A stretch of 64,000 nucleotides of DNA from RGIG6165 sp045545175 (GTDB taxonomy: Bacteria; Bacillota; Clostridia; Oscillospirales; Feifaniaceae), in NCBI GenBank assembly GCA_045545175.1, contig JAZQAK010000047.1:124001-188000 (forward strand). The letters run 5' to 3'. Below the pieces are notes generated by a model that made no database searches, had not been told where the DNA came from, and saw nothing but the letters and a program-made list of their open reading frames with translations. Both the position numbers and the translations under genes were made by a program. Shown piece by piece: positions 43,113 through 51,684 of the stretch; position 1 is the stretch's first letter; each line of letters begins with the position of its first letter.

Positions 43113-44670
43113 TATCATTTACTATACGTGCAAAACAGGGTGCTGCAGAAGCACTTCCGCTTCTGCCGTTTTCAACAATTACACTGATTACGTACTGTGG
43201 ATTATCAGCAGGAAAAAATCCTGCAAACCAACCGTGTACCTCTTTGTTCTTCCAACCTGTTTCAGCGCTTGCAGTTTTGCCGCCCGCAGTAGTATTTTCA
43301 GGTTTTGCGCTCGTACCCGTACCCTCGTTAACCGTATCCGTCATCATCTGTTTTAAAATATCTGCCGTTTCTTTTTTTATACTCTGATACTTTTCTTCTC
43401 CGCTGACGTATTTCGTGATACTTCCGTCTGAATTTTTCAGTCCTTCAATCAGTCGCATAGGTGTGTATTCGCCACCGTTTACAACGGTAAGAACTATTGA
43501 TGCGGCATCAAGCGGAGAAACGGTTATATCCCCCTGACCGATAGATACATTTGCTGTAAGGCCGTCTGTGACTCTGCTCTTTTCTAAAACTGCAGCAGAC
43601 CCTTTTATCTTGTTGCATAGTACCTTTTCTTTGCCAAGACCAAAACGTTTCGCCATATCTATCAGGTTGACATAACCCGTTTTTATTCCAGTAGCGATAA
43701 AATACGGATTACACGAATTTATAAATGCGTTTCTCATATCAACCTCACCGTGTCCTTCTTCCTTATGACACGAAAACATCCTATCGCCAACCTTGATACT
43801 GCCGTCACACACGAGGCTCTCACTGTACGTACCGTTTTCTATTGCTGCGGCTGCAGTAATTATTTTGAACACCGAACCGAGATTATAATTTCTCATCGTT
43901 CTGTTCATCAGTTCACCGTCACCGCTGTCAAGATAATCGCTGACCCTGTTCGTATCGTAGTCAGGCCTGCTTACAAGCGCTTTTATATCGCCGTTTGTGT
44001 CACAGATTACTACCGCCCCTTTTTCAACGTATTCATCTGCCGCTTTGTTTGCAATTTTCTGTATTTCTTTATCAATAGTAAGAATAACGCCTGCCTCATT
44101 TTCAAAGCTTTCCGAAAATACGGAGACTCCTGTTCCGCCAAGTTGTTCAGACAGTGCAGTAAGGGTAGTATGTGCTTCTACTTTACCTCCGTTACTTTTG
44201 AGAAACTCGTTGAAATTTTCTTCAATACCCGTAACTCCGTCACCGTCCAAGTTTACATAACCCGTTACGTGATTTAACGTCCCACTTGACGTAAGCGGTA
44301 ACTTTATCACAGTTACTCCGTCAGCTTCAAAACTTTCATCCACCCTTATACAAAACGGCTTTTTTGCTTTTAGCTTTGCTTCTGCTTCTTTAAGGTCGGC
44401 ACCGTGAAGAGTAAGCACGTATTTACTTTTTAGTTCAGACGGAGACACAACTGCAATATAACCCTCAACATCATACGTCAGCCGTTCTCCGTTACAATCG
44501 TAGATATAACCTCGTCTTGAAGCGACGTCAAGAGAATAAGTCTGTTGTTTTTCAGCCGCAGCGGCGTATTTGCTGTCACCGTCGAACGCTATTCCTGCAA
44601 TTCTCAGCACAAGTACTGACAAACACAATATAAAAATATAAAACACCGTGAACAATTTCTTCTCCTGCAT
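43090..44670 (-). CDS. Class B penicillin-binding protein (transpeptidase)
   Basis: 526-residue peptidoglycan transpeptidase with one N-terminal membrane anchor (about residues 7-27) and a short pedestal domain (RRGYIYDCNGERL, about 52-64). The transpeptidase domain has the SxxK motif S266-VFK in LGSVFKI, SxN as S319-CN, and K465-TAS where KTG is usual. So the third motif has Ala for Gly. The ATG at 44670 has GGAGG 6 nt upstream; a longer reading from 44697 adds nine residues. Whether it acts in division, elongation or sporulation (SpoVD-like) is not clear. Confidence 0.9.
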   Translation of the reverse strand: MQEKKLFTVFYIFILCLSVLVLRIAGIAFDGDSKYAAAAEKQQTYSLDVASRRGYIYDCNGERLTYDVEGYIAVVSPSELKSKYVLTLHGADLKEAEAKLKAKKPFCIRVDESFEADGVTVIKLPLTSSGTLNHVTGYVNLDGDGVTGIEENFNEFLKSNGGKVEAHTTLTALSEQLGGTGVSVFSESFENEAGVILTIDKEIQKIANKAADEYVEKGAVVICDTNGDIKALVSRPDYDTNRVSDYLDSGDGELMNRTMRNYNLGSVFKIITAAAAIENGTYSESLVCDGSIKVGDRMFSCHKEEGHGEVDMRNAFINSCNPYFIATGIKTGYVNLIDMAKRFGLGKEKVLCNKIKGSAAVLEKSRVTDGLTANVSIGQGDITVSPLDAASIVLTVVNGGEYTPMRLIEGLKNSDGSITKYVSGEEKYQSIKKETADILKQMMTDTVNEGTGTSAKPENTTAGGKTASAETGWKNKEVHGWFAGFFPADNPQYVISVIVENGRSGSASAAPCFARIVNDIDNLKSK

Positions 44671-44707
44671 TATGTGCCTCCAAAAAAATATGTACACGGT
44701 GTTTTCT

Positions 44708-45928
44708 TTATCTAATTTTCTTTCTTATCATCGAATGCATAGGTATTGGCACGTCACACGGAATATAGAGTTTCTGCTCCGAATGCGGTGCATCTGCTAT
44801 TTCATTCATATTTTCATCGAAAATTTTGACATTTTCTATGACTATATTGTCACCTACGGGGACGAGTATATCTATCTCATCACCTGCATAAAACTTATTT
44901 CTCTGTGATGCAATTATAAGTTTATTCTCCTCATCATACCCCTCGGTATATGCAATAAACTCATAATCCCTTTCGTAACTGTTGGTAGAAGTAACCTGTC
45001 CGTCGGACGGCCTGCCTCCGAAAAAGCCTTCAAAATACGCCCTGTGACTTACCTTACATACTTCTTCATACGCTTTTTCGTCAAAAACGTAGTTTTCGGG
45101 GTCTGAGAGATATCTGTCTATCTCTTTTCTGTATGCCGACACGATTGTGGCAACGTAAAACTCACTTTTCACCCTGCCTTCTATCTTAAAACTGTATACG
45201 CCGGCTTCAACAAGTTCAGGTATACGTTTTATAAGACAGAGATCTTTTGAGTTAAAAATAAAGGTGCCGTTTTCATCTTCAGTAACGGGAAAATATTCTC
45301 CCGGTCTTTTTTCTTCCACAACTGAGTATTTCCACCTGCAAGGCTGAGCACAGTCACCCTTGTTTGAGTCTCTACCCGTCATATAGTTGGAAAGAAGACA
45401 TCTTCCCGAATATGATACGCACATTGCCCCGTGAACAAATGCTTCAAGCTCTGCCCCGCTTTTTTCGCCTATCTCAGCAATTTCCCTGCAGGATAACTCA
45501 CGGGCAAGCACAACCCTTTTTGCACCAAGCTCGGTCCATTTTTTAGCCGTCAGCCAGTTTACGTTGTTTGCTTGCGTGGAGATGTGTATTTCCATATCTG
45601 GTGCAATTTCACGCACGAGTGTGAGCATACCCAAATCGCTCACGATAACGGCATCCACGCCGAGTTTATCAAGTTCTGCAATATAACTTTTAAGTTCCTC
45701 AAAATCATCGTTTCTCGGATAGACGTTGAGTGTTACGTAAACCTTAACACCCCTTGTATGTGCATACTCTAAGCCTTCCTCAAAATCCTCATACGAGAAA
45801 TTTTCACTCGCAGTACGCAGACCGAAACGTTTTCCCGCACAGTATACTGCATCGGCACCGTAGTCGATTGCCACTTTGAGTTTCAAAAGCGAGCCCGCAG
45901 GTGCAAGAAGTTCAACTTTTTTATTCAT
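44708..45928 (-). CDS. Peptidase U32 family protein (YrrO/RlhA-like)
   Basis: 406 residues with the U32 start VELLAPAGSLLKLKVAIDYGADAVYCAG and the family signature EAFVHGAMCVSYSGRCLLSNY, then DCAQPCRWKY with cysteines. Members act as collagenase-like peptidases in older annotation, while several (RlhA, TrhP) hydroxylate RNA uridine or cytidine. I favour an RNA-hydroxylation role but cannot decide from sequence. It starts one base after mltG and is followed by the penicillin-binding protein. Confidence 0.9.
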   Translation of the reverse strand: MNKKVELLAPAGSLLKLKVAIDYGADAVYCAGKRFGLRTASENFSYEDFEEGLEYAHTRGVKVYVTLNVYPRNDDFEELKSYIAELDKLGVDAVIVSDLGMLTLVREIAPDMEIHISTQANNVNWLTAKKWTELGAKRVVLARELSCREIAEIGEKSGAELEAFVHGAMCVSYSGRCLLSNYMTGRDSNKGDCAQPCRWKYSVVEEKRPGEYFPVTEDENGTFIFNSKDLCLIKRIPELVEAGVYSFKIEGRVKSEFYVATIVSAYRKEIDRYLSDPENYVFDEKAYEEVCKVSHRAYFEGFFGGRPSDGQVTSTNSYERDYEFIAYTEGYDEENKLIIASQRNKFYAGDEIDILVPVGDNIVIENVKIFDENMNEIADAPHSEQKLYIPCDVPIPMHSMIRKKIR

Positions 45929-45929
45929 A

Positions 45930-47087
45930 TTAACCTACCGTTCCCGTTCCCCACGTTGCCGAAGCAGAATTTACCGCCGCATTGTGTTCTGAAAGCGTCT
46001 TGGAGAAATGATGTACTCCGCTTCCGTCAACAACGAAATAATAATAGTCCGTATCAGCAGGATACAGCACCGCTTTTATAGATGCAAGTCCCGGTGATGC
46101 AATAGGTCCTACGGGAAGACCCGGATTCATATAAGTGTTGTACGGACTGTCAATCTTTGTATCAGCAATGGAGAGAACACTTTTTCTTTCTTCCAGAACG
46201 TACTGAATGGTCGCACACGACTGCAGATATCCGTACGCGTCACTGTTAAGTCTGTTAGAGAATACCGATGCTACCGTCGGCCTGTCATCGTCATTAGCCG
46301 CTTCTCTTTCTACAACCGACGCAAATGTAACCACCTCGTCCATTGTGTAACCGAGTTCGTGTGTTCTTGCAATGAGGTCACCGTCATACTTCGATGCAAA
46401 ATTGCTTAAAAATTTCTTTAATACACTCTTAGGATTATCGTCTTTAAAGAAATTGTACGTATCGGGGAAAAGATACCCCTCAAATTTATTATCTCTTTCA
46501 GGAATCTCTTTTAAAAATTCATATCCGAAATCATCATGCTCCATCGAATAATAGAGATCTTTTGCAGGGCATACACCCGCTTCTTCGAGCTTTGCAAATA
46601 TTTCACGAAGTTCATATCCTTCGGGAATAGTTACCGTTATTTCATCTCTCGGAACCGTCTGTTTGAGTTTTACACAAAGCTGCAGATAGTCCATATCCGT
46701 ATTAAGCTCGTATCTGCCATACTGCATCTGACTTGCGTACCCCGTAACCCTTGAAAAGAGTTTGAACACGCCCTTGTGACTTATCACACCTGCTTCTTCA
46801 AGCATATCTGCAATCTGATTGGTCGACGAACCTTTCGGAACAACGATTTCAACAGTTCCTTCAGGCTTCATAAGTCCAAGCATATCGTTTGCAACGTTAA
46901 TTGCCCATACTGCCAGTAATATCGACGCAATAGCCACAAAGCAGATATAATACACCCTGTGTCTTAACTTGCGTTTTTTTGCCGCACGACGCTTAGTCTC
47001 TTCTTTTTTTGATTTTATGGCCTTATGTCTCTCAATATCTTCTCTGTTATAGCTGTGAGTTTCGCCATTATTGTTTTTGTAGTCCAT
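45930..47087 (-). CDS. mltG: Endolytic murein transglycosylase MltG
   Basis: Membrane-bound enzyme that cuts nascent glycan strands. 385 residues: a basic cytoplasmic N-terminus of about 47 residues, one membrane segment (about 48-70), a LysM-like subdomain (VPKGSSTNQIADMLEEAGVI) and the YceG core. The catalytic glutamate is in FASVVEREA, and GLPVGPIASPGLASI is the substrate groove signature. GGAGGG lies just before the ATG. First gene of a unit with U32 and a penicillin-binding protein. Confidence 0.95.
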   Translation of the reverse strand: MDYKNNNGETHSYNREDIERHKAIKSKKEETKRRAAKKRKLRHRVYYICFVAIASILLAVWAINVANDMLGLMKPEGTVEIVVPKGSSTNQIADMLEEAGVISHKGVFKLFSRVTGYASQMQYGRYELNTDMDYLQLCVKLKQTVPRDEITVTIPEGYELREIFAKLEEAGVCPAKDLYYSMEHDDFGYEFLKEIPERDNKFEGYLFPDTYNFFKDDNPKSVLKKFLSNFASKYDGDLIARTHELGYTMDEVVTFASVVEREAANDDDRPTVASVFSNRLNSDAYGYLQSCATIQYVLEERKSVLSIADTKIDSPYNTYMNPGLPVGPIASPGLASIKAVLYPADTDYYYFVVDGSGVHHFSKTLSEHNAAVNSASATWGTGTVG

Positions 47088-47153
47088 AGTCCCTCCGCAG
47101 TAACAATTTTCACGTATATGACATAGTATGAGTCAGTAAGTGAGGTGAAATAT

Positions 47154-47255
47154 ATGTGCTTCTGTAACGACAATAATAACAACAGCTGTCTCTGGATCAT
47201 CATCGCTATCATTGTGATCTTCGTTATCAGCAACACCTGCTGCTGCAACGACTAA
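47154..47255 (+). CDS. 33-residue Cys-rich membrane peptide
   Basis: A short plus-strand gene between two minus-strand operons. ATG at 47154, GAGGTG 7 nt upstream, TAA at 47253-47255. The peptide starts MCFCNDNNNNSC, has one hydrophobic stretch LWIIIAIIVIFVIS (residues 13-26) and ends NTCCCND. Six of 33 residues are cysteine, on both sides of the hydrophobic segment. I do not recognise a family with certainty; small Asn/Cys-rich single-span proteins of this style are frequent in spore-forming Firmicutes. A CATAGTATG with an AAC 17 nt before it, upstream at about 47104-47132, weakly resembles a sporulation sigma-K site. It has a shared terminator downstream. Confidence 0.65.
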   Translation: MCFCNDNNNNSCLWIIIAIIVIFVISNTCCCND

Positions 47256-47269
47256 AGCACTGTTTCCGA

Positions 47270-47307
47270 AAGATAAGGGGTGGAGTGAAAACTCTGCCCT
47301 TTATCTT
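47270..47307. terminator. Hairpin terminator between converging genes
   Basis: Imperfect inverted repeat AAGATAAGGGG...CCCTTTATCTT with inner AGT/ACT pairs and a GAAA loop (47287-47290). It lies between the 33-residue gene and the DJ-1 gene, whose stop codon (47306-47308) is at its edge. Confidence 0.7.
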
Positions 47308-47842
47308 ATTTATAAAGCATATTATTCATCATATTCTCGGCAGCATCTTCACCGAATAATACCGCACCAAGCATATAACCGAATTCAAGGGCTGTTCCTG
47401 CACCTCTTGAAGTGATTATATTACCGTCACGTACCGCTTTTTCATTTTTATATATCATACCGGTACACAATTTATCATAACCCGTAAAACAGGTGCCGCA
47501 CTTTCCTTCAAGCATACCTCTTTTACCGAGTATAGACGGTGCTGCACATATCGCACCGATATAAATGCCCTTTTCATAAGCATATTTTAAAAACTTATCG
47601 GCATTGTCATCACCGTCAAGTATCTCATAACCGGGTCCACCGGGAAGAATAAGCATTTCACACTTTTCCATATCAACGGCATCCGCCGTTATATCTGCCT
47701 CTACCCTGACACCTCTTGCACTTATAACCGCTTTGTCTTTTACACCGACCGTCTTAACATCAGCACCCATTCTGCGCAGAATATCAAGCGGTGCAAGCGC
47801 CTCAATATCCTCAAAGCCGTCTGCCAAAAGAATGTAAACCAT
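47306..47842 (-). CDS. DJ-1/PfpI family protein
   Basis: 178-residue DJ-1-type protein (YajL/ThiJ branch). It begins VYILLADGFEDIEAL with the family Glu; the nucleophilic elbow is IGAICAAPSILGKRG (Cys near residue 99); LPGGPGYEIL is also typical. Family members act as glyoxalases, deglycases or redox chaperones; the substrate is not decidable here. AGGAGG lies 5 nt before the ATG. Last gene of the wecG-thyX-tmk operon. Confidence 0.92.
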   Translation of the reverse strand: MVYILLADGFEDIEALAPLDILRRMGADVKTVGVKDKAVISARGVRVEADITADAVDMEKCEMLILPGGPGYEILDGDDNADKFLKYAYEKGIYIGAICAAPSILGKRGMLEGKCGTCFTGYDKLCTGMIYKNEKAVRDGNIITSRGAGTALEFGYMLGAVLFGEDAAENMMNNMLYK

Positions 47843-47851
47843 ACAAACCTC

Positions 47852-48535
47852 CTATTCCATTAAAAGACCGACGTGGGCATCATTTCCCCACTTAAAACTG
47901 CCAAAACATTTTGACATTGCAAAACGGTCTCTCTTTACGTTTTTCGTACAAGCCATATCAATAATAACTTGTCCCTGTTTTATATGATATGCAATAAAAT
48001 CATCATCATTGCATACTGTATGTCCACCGTTTTGAATATGTGTTCTTACAGCAAATTCAAACAGGTCATAATCACGTTTTAACGGGTATTCCAGACGTTC
48101 ATATTCTTCCCTGCTCAAAATTTTATCTTTTGTACCCTCGGGCATATCGAAAACTGTGACCGTATCTGTAGGCAGATTTTTTTCAAAACCGCATTCAGAA
48201 TAATAGTCATACAGTTTTTCATTTGCCGGCAGTAGAAAGACCCCTGAAAAGCCCTTTTCTTCAAGGGTTTCGCAAACCTCATAAAGAAGTTTTTTCATAA
48301 GCCCTTGCTTTCTGTACTTTTCAACTGTCGTCGCACCGTAAATATAGCCTGTTTTGTGCCCTTTATAATGCATTTCAATGACAAGCAGGCTTGAAGATAT
48401 CTCCCCGTCCGTTTTCACGGCAAATATCATAGGAGAAAGTGAAAAAAGTTCTTCAAGAAAAGCATCACCATCCCCGAAAATGCGTTTCCAGTTACGTTTT
48501 ATTGTTTTTATATCGTTAGCATCTGTAATAATCAT
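47852..48535 (-). CDS. GNAT-family N-acetyltransferase
   Basis: 227 residues. The acetyl-CoA site is seen as GYIYGATTVEKYRKQGLMKKLLYE (motif A, RxxGxM-type) with LPANEKLYDYYSECGFEKN as motif B. The C-terminal about 90 residues are not assigned. It overlaps the DUF2156 gene by 4 nt; the two GNAT-fold proteins in tandem may act together, but the substrate is unknown. Confidence 0.85.
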   Translation of the reverse strand: MIITDANDIKTIKRNWKRIFGDGDAFLEELFSLSPMIFAVKTDGEISSSLLVIEMHYKGHKTGYIYGATTVEKYRKQGLMKKLLYEVCETLEEKGFSGVFLLPANEKLYDYYSECGFEKNLPTDTVTVFDMPEGTKDKILSREEYERLEYPLKRDYDLFEFAVRTHIQNGGHTVCNDDDFIAYHIKQGQVIIDMACTKNVKRDRFAMSKCFGSFKWGNDAHVGLLME

Positions 48536-49428
48536 TTTATTATCACGTTATATTTTTCAAGAAGTATGTCCGGATAATACGAAAGTTTTGCTTTTCTAAG
48601 CCCCTCCGACCCCATATCGTCTTCACGGTTTATATATTTATACTTACCTTGCAGACTCAGAACAAACAAATTGTTTATCGCAGCGTATGCACCGTGATGC
48701 TCAGTAGCAATCTTTTCAAAATGTACCACGAAAATGTCTGACCCCTGATGTACGGGTGAACCCATAGTATATCCAATCGGCTTTCCGTCAACGTAAAGAA
48801 TTATTCCCCTTACCGACATTTTTTCAAAATTATCGGCTATCGCACGGAATGCACAGAATTCATTTTCTTCTGATTTTTCGGTGCATGCACCTGATTTTTC
48901 ACACCAGAGATAGTTTAACTTTCTTGCAATATCAATATTGTCAGCTGTAATTTCCTCTACAGCATAGTTATACATTTTTTTAAAGCGACTCAAATGATTT
49001 CTCTTGCCGTGAAGCTTCTTCCCCGAAAGTGTTGCAAGCTTTTCAGCAAGATAAATGTAGTCAAACCTGTCACGCATAAGAGTTGCTTCGTATTTTACGC
49101 CACCTTTATTCAGCAGTTCAATACATTCATCCGTAGCCGACCATATTTCCATTCGTCTGCCGTCACAGTACAATTTAAGCTTTTCAACGAGTGACTTAAC
49201 GTCACCTGCACCCATAGGTGCCGAAAAAGCAACACTGTCGTCTGTTTCATTGTACTTAATTACGTAGAAACCGTCAATTTCGGCATACGAGGTATGATAC
49301 ACCTTACCCCAGCCTATCTGGTCTGCATAACAGGATTCACAGGAACGGTAATTACTTTTTGCTAGATATTCCTGTGCACGTGCATAAAAATCTCCGTCAA
49401 ATTCTTTAAACTCAATATTCAATGACAT
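48532..49428 (-). CDS. DUF2156 (lysylphosphatidylglycerol synthase C-terminal-like) protein
   Basis: 298 residues of GNAT-like fold, soluble; the flippase part of MprF is absent. Family stretches: SCESCYADQIGWGKVYHTSYAEIDGFYVIKY is the entry region, DYIYLAEKLATLSGKKLHGKRNHLSRFKKMY is the diagnostic block, and VDGKPIGYTMGSP comes later. Possible roles are aminoacyl-tRNA-dependent or acyl transfer; not determined. AAAGGA precedes the ATG, inside the tmk 3' end (17-nt overlap). Confidence 0.85.
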   Translation of the reverse strand: MSLNIEFKEFDGDFYARAQEYLAKSNYRSCESCYADQIGWGKVYHTSYAEIDGFYVIKYNETDDSVAFSAPMGAGDVKSLVEKLKLYCDGRRMEIWSATDECIELLNKGGVKYEATLMRDRFDYIYLAEKLATLSGKKLHGKRNHLSRFKKMYNYAVEEITADNIDIARKLNYLWCEKSGACTEKSEENEFCAFRAIADNFEKMSVRGIILYVDGKPIGYTMGSPVHQGSDIFVVHFEKIATEHHGAYAAINNLFVLSLQGKYKYINREDDMGSEGLRKAKLSYYPDILLEKYNVIIK

Positions 49429-50071
49429 CTAAAATTTCCTTTGTAATCTCATCTATTGCTTTAATTCTGTCACCGTCAGTACATCCAATTCTGTGCCAGC
49501 CAAGTCTTTCACTTATATCGACGGCGGTATCATAACATTTTTTCTGATACACGGTATCTCTTTCATGTACGTCCTTTTTACTTTCAACGTTACCGTAGCG
49601 TTTTGACAGAAGTTCCTGTCCTTTTTCAATCGGCATATCAAGGAAGATAACTTCATCAGGTCTCGGCAGTCCCATAAGGCCGTATTCATAACTTTCAAGC
49701 CACGAAAGATATCTTTCTCTTTCTTCGCCTTCAAGTTTTACACTCTGATGAATGGCATTCGACGTGGTATATCTCGCTGTTATCACAAGAGCCCCCTCGT
49801 CATAATCCTTTTTCCAGTCGGACATATATGAAGCATACCTGTCAACCGCATAAAACGTCGATGCCGCATAGGCATTTACGTCATCGGGCTTATCACCGAA
49901 TTCACCTGCAAGATACATTTCTATAAGTGCAGATGATTTCGTGTAGGTCGGAAACGATATCTGTTTTACCTTTTTTCCTTTTGCCTTCAACGCTTCACAC
50001 ACAAGCGATACCTGAGTGGATTTACCGCTTCCGTCAACGCCCTCTATAACAATAAGTTTACCCTTACTCAA
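49412..50071 (-). CDS. tmk: Thymidylate kinase
   Basis: Phosphorylates dTMP to dTDP. 219 residues with P-loop EGVDGSGKSTQVS at the start and the DR-type region around YAVDRYASY. The start is TTG at 50071 with GGAG 9 nt upstream, near the thyX stop. Next to thyX, it performs the following step in dTTP synthesis. Confidence 0.94.
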   Translation of the reverse strand: MSKGKLIVIEGVDGSGKSTQVSLVCEALKAKGKKVKQISFPTYTKSSALIEMYLAGEFGDKPDDVNAYAASTFYAVDRYASYMSDWKKDYDEGALVITARYTTSNAIHQSVKLEGEERERYLSWLESYEYGLMGLPRPDEVIFLDMPIEKGQELLSKRYGNVESKKDVHERDTVYQKKCYDTAVDISERLGWHRIGCTDGDRIKAIDEITKEILDVIEY

Positions 50072-50075
50072 CAGT

Positions 50076-50834
50076 TTACTCTCCCAAATATAACTTTTTC
50101 ATTTCCTTCATCTTTCCGCAGGTCATACTTCCCTCAGGACAAGCCCCGTGTATACACTTAGGTCCCGCATACTTAAAAAGTGACGGTGCAACTTCTTTTA
50201 CAAGTTCAGTCATCTGATAAGCAAGTTCCCGTATCTCCCACTGTGCTCTGTTACAGCAACGGTGATGGAAGAAATTCATAAGACTTCTCGCATTCATCGT
50301 CATTATCATCTTGGTATCGCAGGAATTGGGAAGTACGAATCTTGCATCCTCAATTGCCATTTTCTCGGCAACTCTGGTTGCAGCCTTTTCTTCCATACCC
50401 TCTGCCATAAGATTTTTTATATGTTCTTCCTTAAGTATTGACGCAATTTCGTCATAACTCTTCTGTGCATCTTCCATAGCCTTGACAAAAAGTTCTTTTG
50501 CCTTTGGTATTTTTTCGATTTCAGGAGGGGTTACGTACTCAAAAAGACCCTCTCTTACGTAACGCTGACTCTGCACACTGAATGATGCTATTCTGTGTCT
50601 TGTTATCTGTGCAAGAAGTGCCCTTGACACACCTTCGATGCCAAACGTGAAAGTCACGTGCTCGATCGGACTTTCGTGTCCGTAACTTGCAAGCATATTC
50701 ACAAATCTTGAAGCCTCTTCATCATCAACTTTTGCCATAACGTCATCAATAGTTGCGGCACTGTAACAAAGTTTTGCGGCAGATGCGATTATTTTTTCCG
50801 GTTCCGGAGTATGTGCTAAAAGTGTAACTTTCAT
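50076..50834 (-). CDS. thyX: Flavin-dependent thymidylate synthase ThyX
   Basis: Makes dTMP from dUMP with FAD and methylene-tetrahydrofolate. The ThyX motif RHRIASFSVQSQRYV is clear (RHRxxSxxxxSxR), with SPIEHVTFTF before it and HHRCCNRAQWEIRELA near the substrate site. 252 residues. It overlaps the wecG stop by 4 nt. The C-terminal tail (CGKMKEMKKLYLGE) has four cysteines in the last 45 residues. Methylene-THF would come from FolD (55831). Confidence 0.96.
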   Translation of the reverse strand: MKVTLLAHTPEPEKIIASAAKLCYSAATIDDVMAKVDDEEASRFVNMLASYGHESPIEHVTFTFGIEGVSRALLAQITRHRIASFSVQSQRYVREGLFEYVTPPEIEKIPKAKELFVKAMEDAQKSYDEIASILKEEHIKNLMAEGMEEKAATRVAEKMAIEDARFVLPNSCDTKMIMTMNARSLMNFFHHRCCNRAQWEIRELAYQMTELVKEVAPSLFKYAGPKCIHGACPEGSMTCGKMKEMKKLYLGE

Positions 50835-51571
50835 TTTCTTCCCCCAAATCCCATGCGTATAGCAAGTATTCTTAATATATATTTAGGCAACTTCATCATT
50901 CTGCCGATTCTTTTAGGCTCTTTCATAAGTCTGTAAAGCCATTCAAGGTTGTGTTTTACGTAAAACTCAGGTGCCCTTTTCACGTTTCCCGATATAACGT
51001 CAAGTGAACCGCCGAGTCCCATAAGCACCTTACAGTTGAATTTTTCTTTATTGTTCAACATAAAAAGTTCCTGCTTCGGTGCACCAAGACAGCAGATTAC
51101 AACGTCCGCCTGTGCTTCGTTTATCGTTGGCAGAGCATCATCGGGATTTTTGTAGGTGTACCCATCTAAAATACCGCAGATTTCAAGTTCACCATATTTT
51201 TCTTTCATTATTCGTGCTGCCTCTGCGGCAACGCCCGGCTTTGAGCCAAACAGAAATACCCTGTTTTTATTTTTGGCAAATTCGGGTAACAGATTCTGGA
51301 AAAGTTCTATACCTGCCACTTTCTCTTTAAGCGGTTTGCCGAGTATCTTTGATGCAAGTACAACGCCTGCACCGTCTGCAACGATAACCTCTGCTTTTTT
51401 TATAAGTTCACCAAACTCTTTATTATCAAGCGCATCCTTTGCGATTTCAGCATTCGGTGTCACGACAACGTTACCGCATTTGTCACCGTTTGCAAGTCCG
51501 CTTACGTAAGCGACTGCCTCCTGCATTGTAAAATTACATACCGGTAATCCGGCAACATCTATTCTTTCCAT
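50831..51571 (-). CDS. WecG/TagA/CpsF-family glycosyltransferase
   Basis: GT26 enzyme that adds N-acetylmannosamine(-uronate)-type sugars to lipid-linked intermediates of wall polymers. 246 residues with VVTPNAEIAKDAL, ADGAGVVLASKILGKPL (catalytic Asp/Thr region) and CCLGAPKQELFM; the basic C-terminal tail (LPKYILRILAIRMG) binds membrane. First gene of its operon. TagA in Bacillus serves wall teichoic acid; with the LCP ligase at 907 this suggests teichoic-acid-like polymers. Confidence 0.9.
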   Translation of the reverse strand: MERIDVAGLPVCNFTMQEAVAYVSGLANGDKCGNVVVTPNAEIAKDALDNKEFGELIKKAEVIVADGAGVVLASKILGKPLKEKVAGIELFQNLLPEFAKNKNRVFLFGSKPGVAAEAARIMKEKYGELEICGILDGYTYKNPDDALPTINEAQADVVICCLGAPKQELFMLNNKEKFNCKVLMGLGGSLDVISGNVKRAPEFYVKHNLEWLYRLMKEPKRIGRMMKLPKYILRILAIRMGFGGRK

Positions 51572-51590
51572 AATAATCCACCAGTTCTAC

Positions 51591-51619
51591 ATAATATAAC
51601 AAATTTATCATACCATAAA
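51591..51619 (-). promoter_or_regulatory. Probable promoter of the wecG-thyX-tmk operon
   Basis: TTTATG (51614-51619), 17-nt spacer, TATTAT (51591-51596) on the minus strand, 20 nt before the start. The -35 box is weak and the region is very A+T rich. Confidence 0.45.
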
Positions 51620-51644
51620 TTTATATAAAATAAAATATATTTTA

Positions 51645-51678
51645 TATAAAAAAGCGGTCGCATTTCTGCCACCGCTTT
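51645..51678 (-). terminator. Intrinsic terminator after lysC
   Basis: Minus strand: AAAGCGGT (51671-51678) pairs with ACCGCTTT (51651-51658), 12-nt loop, then TTTATAT. It separates lysC from the wecG operon. Confidence 0.85.
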
Positions 51679-51684
51679 AAAACT

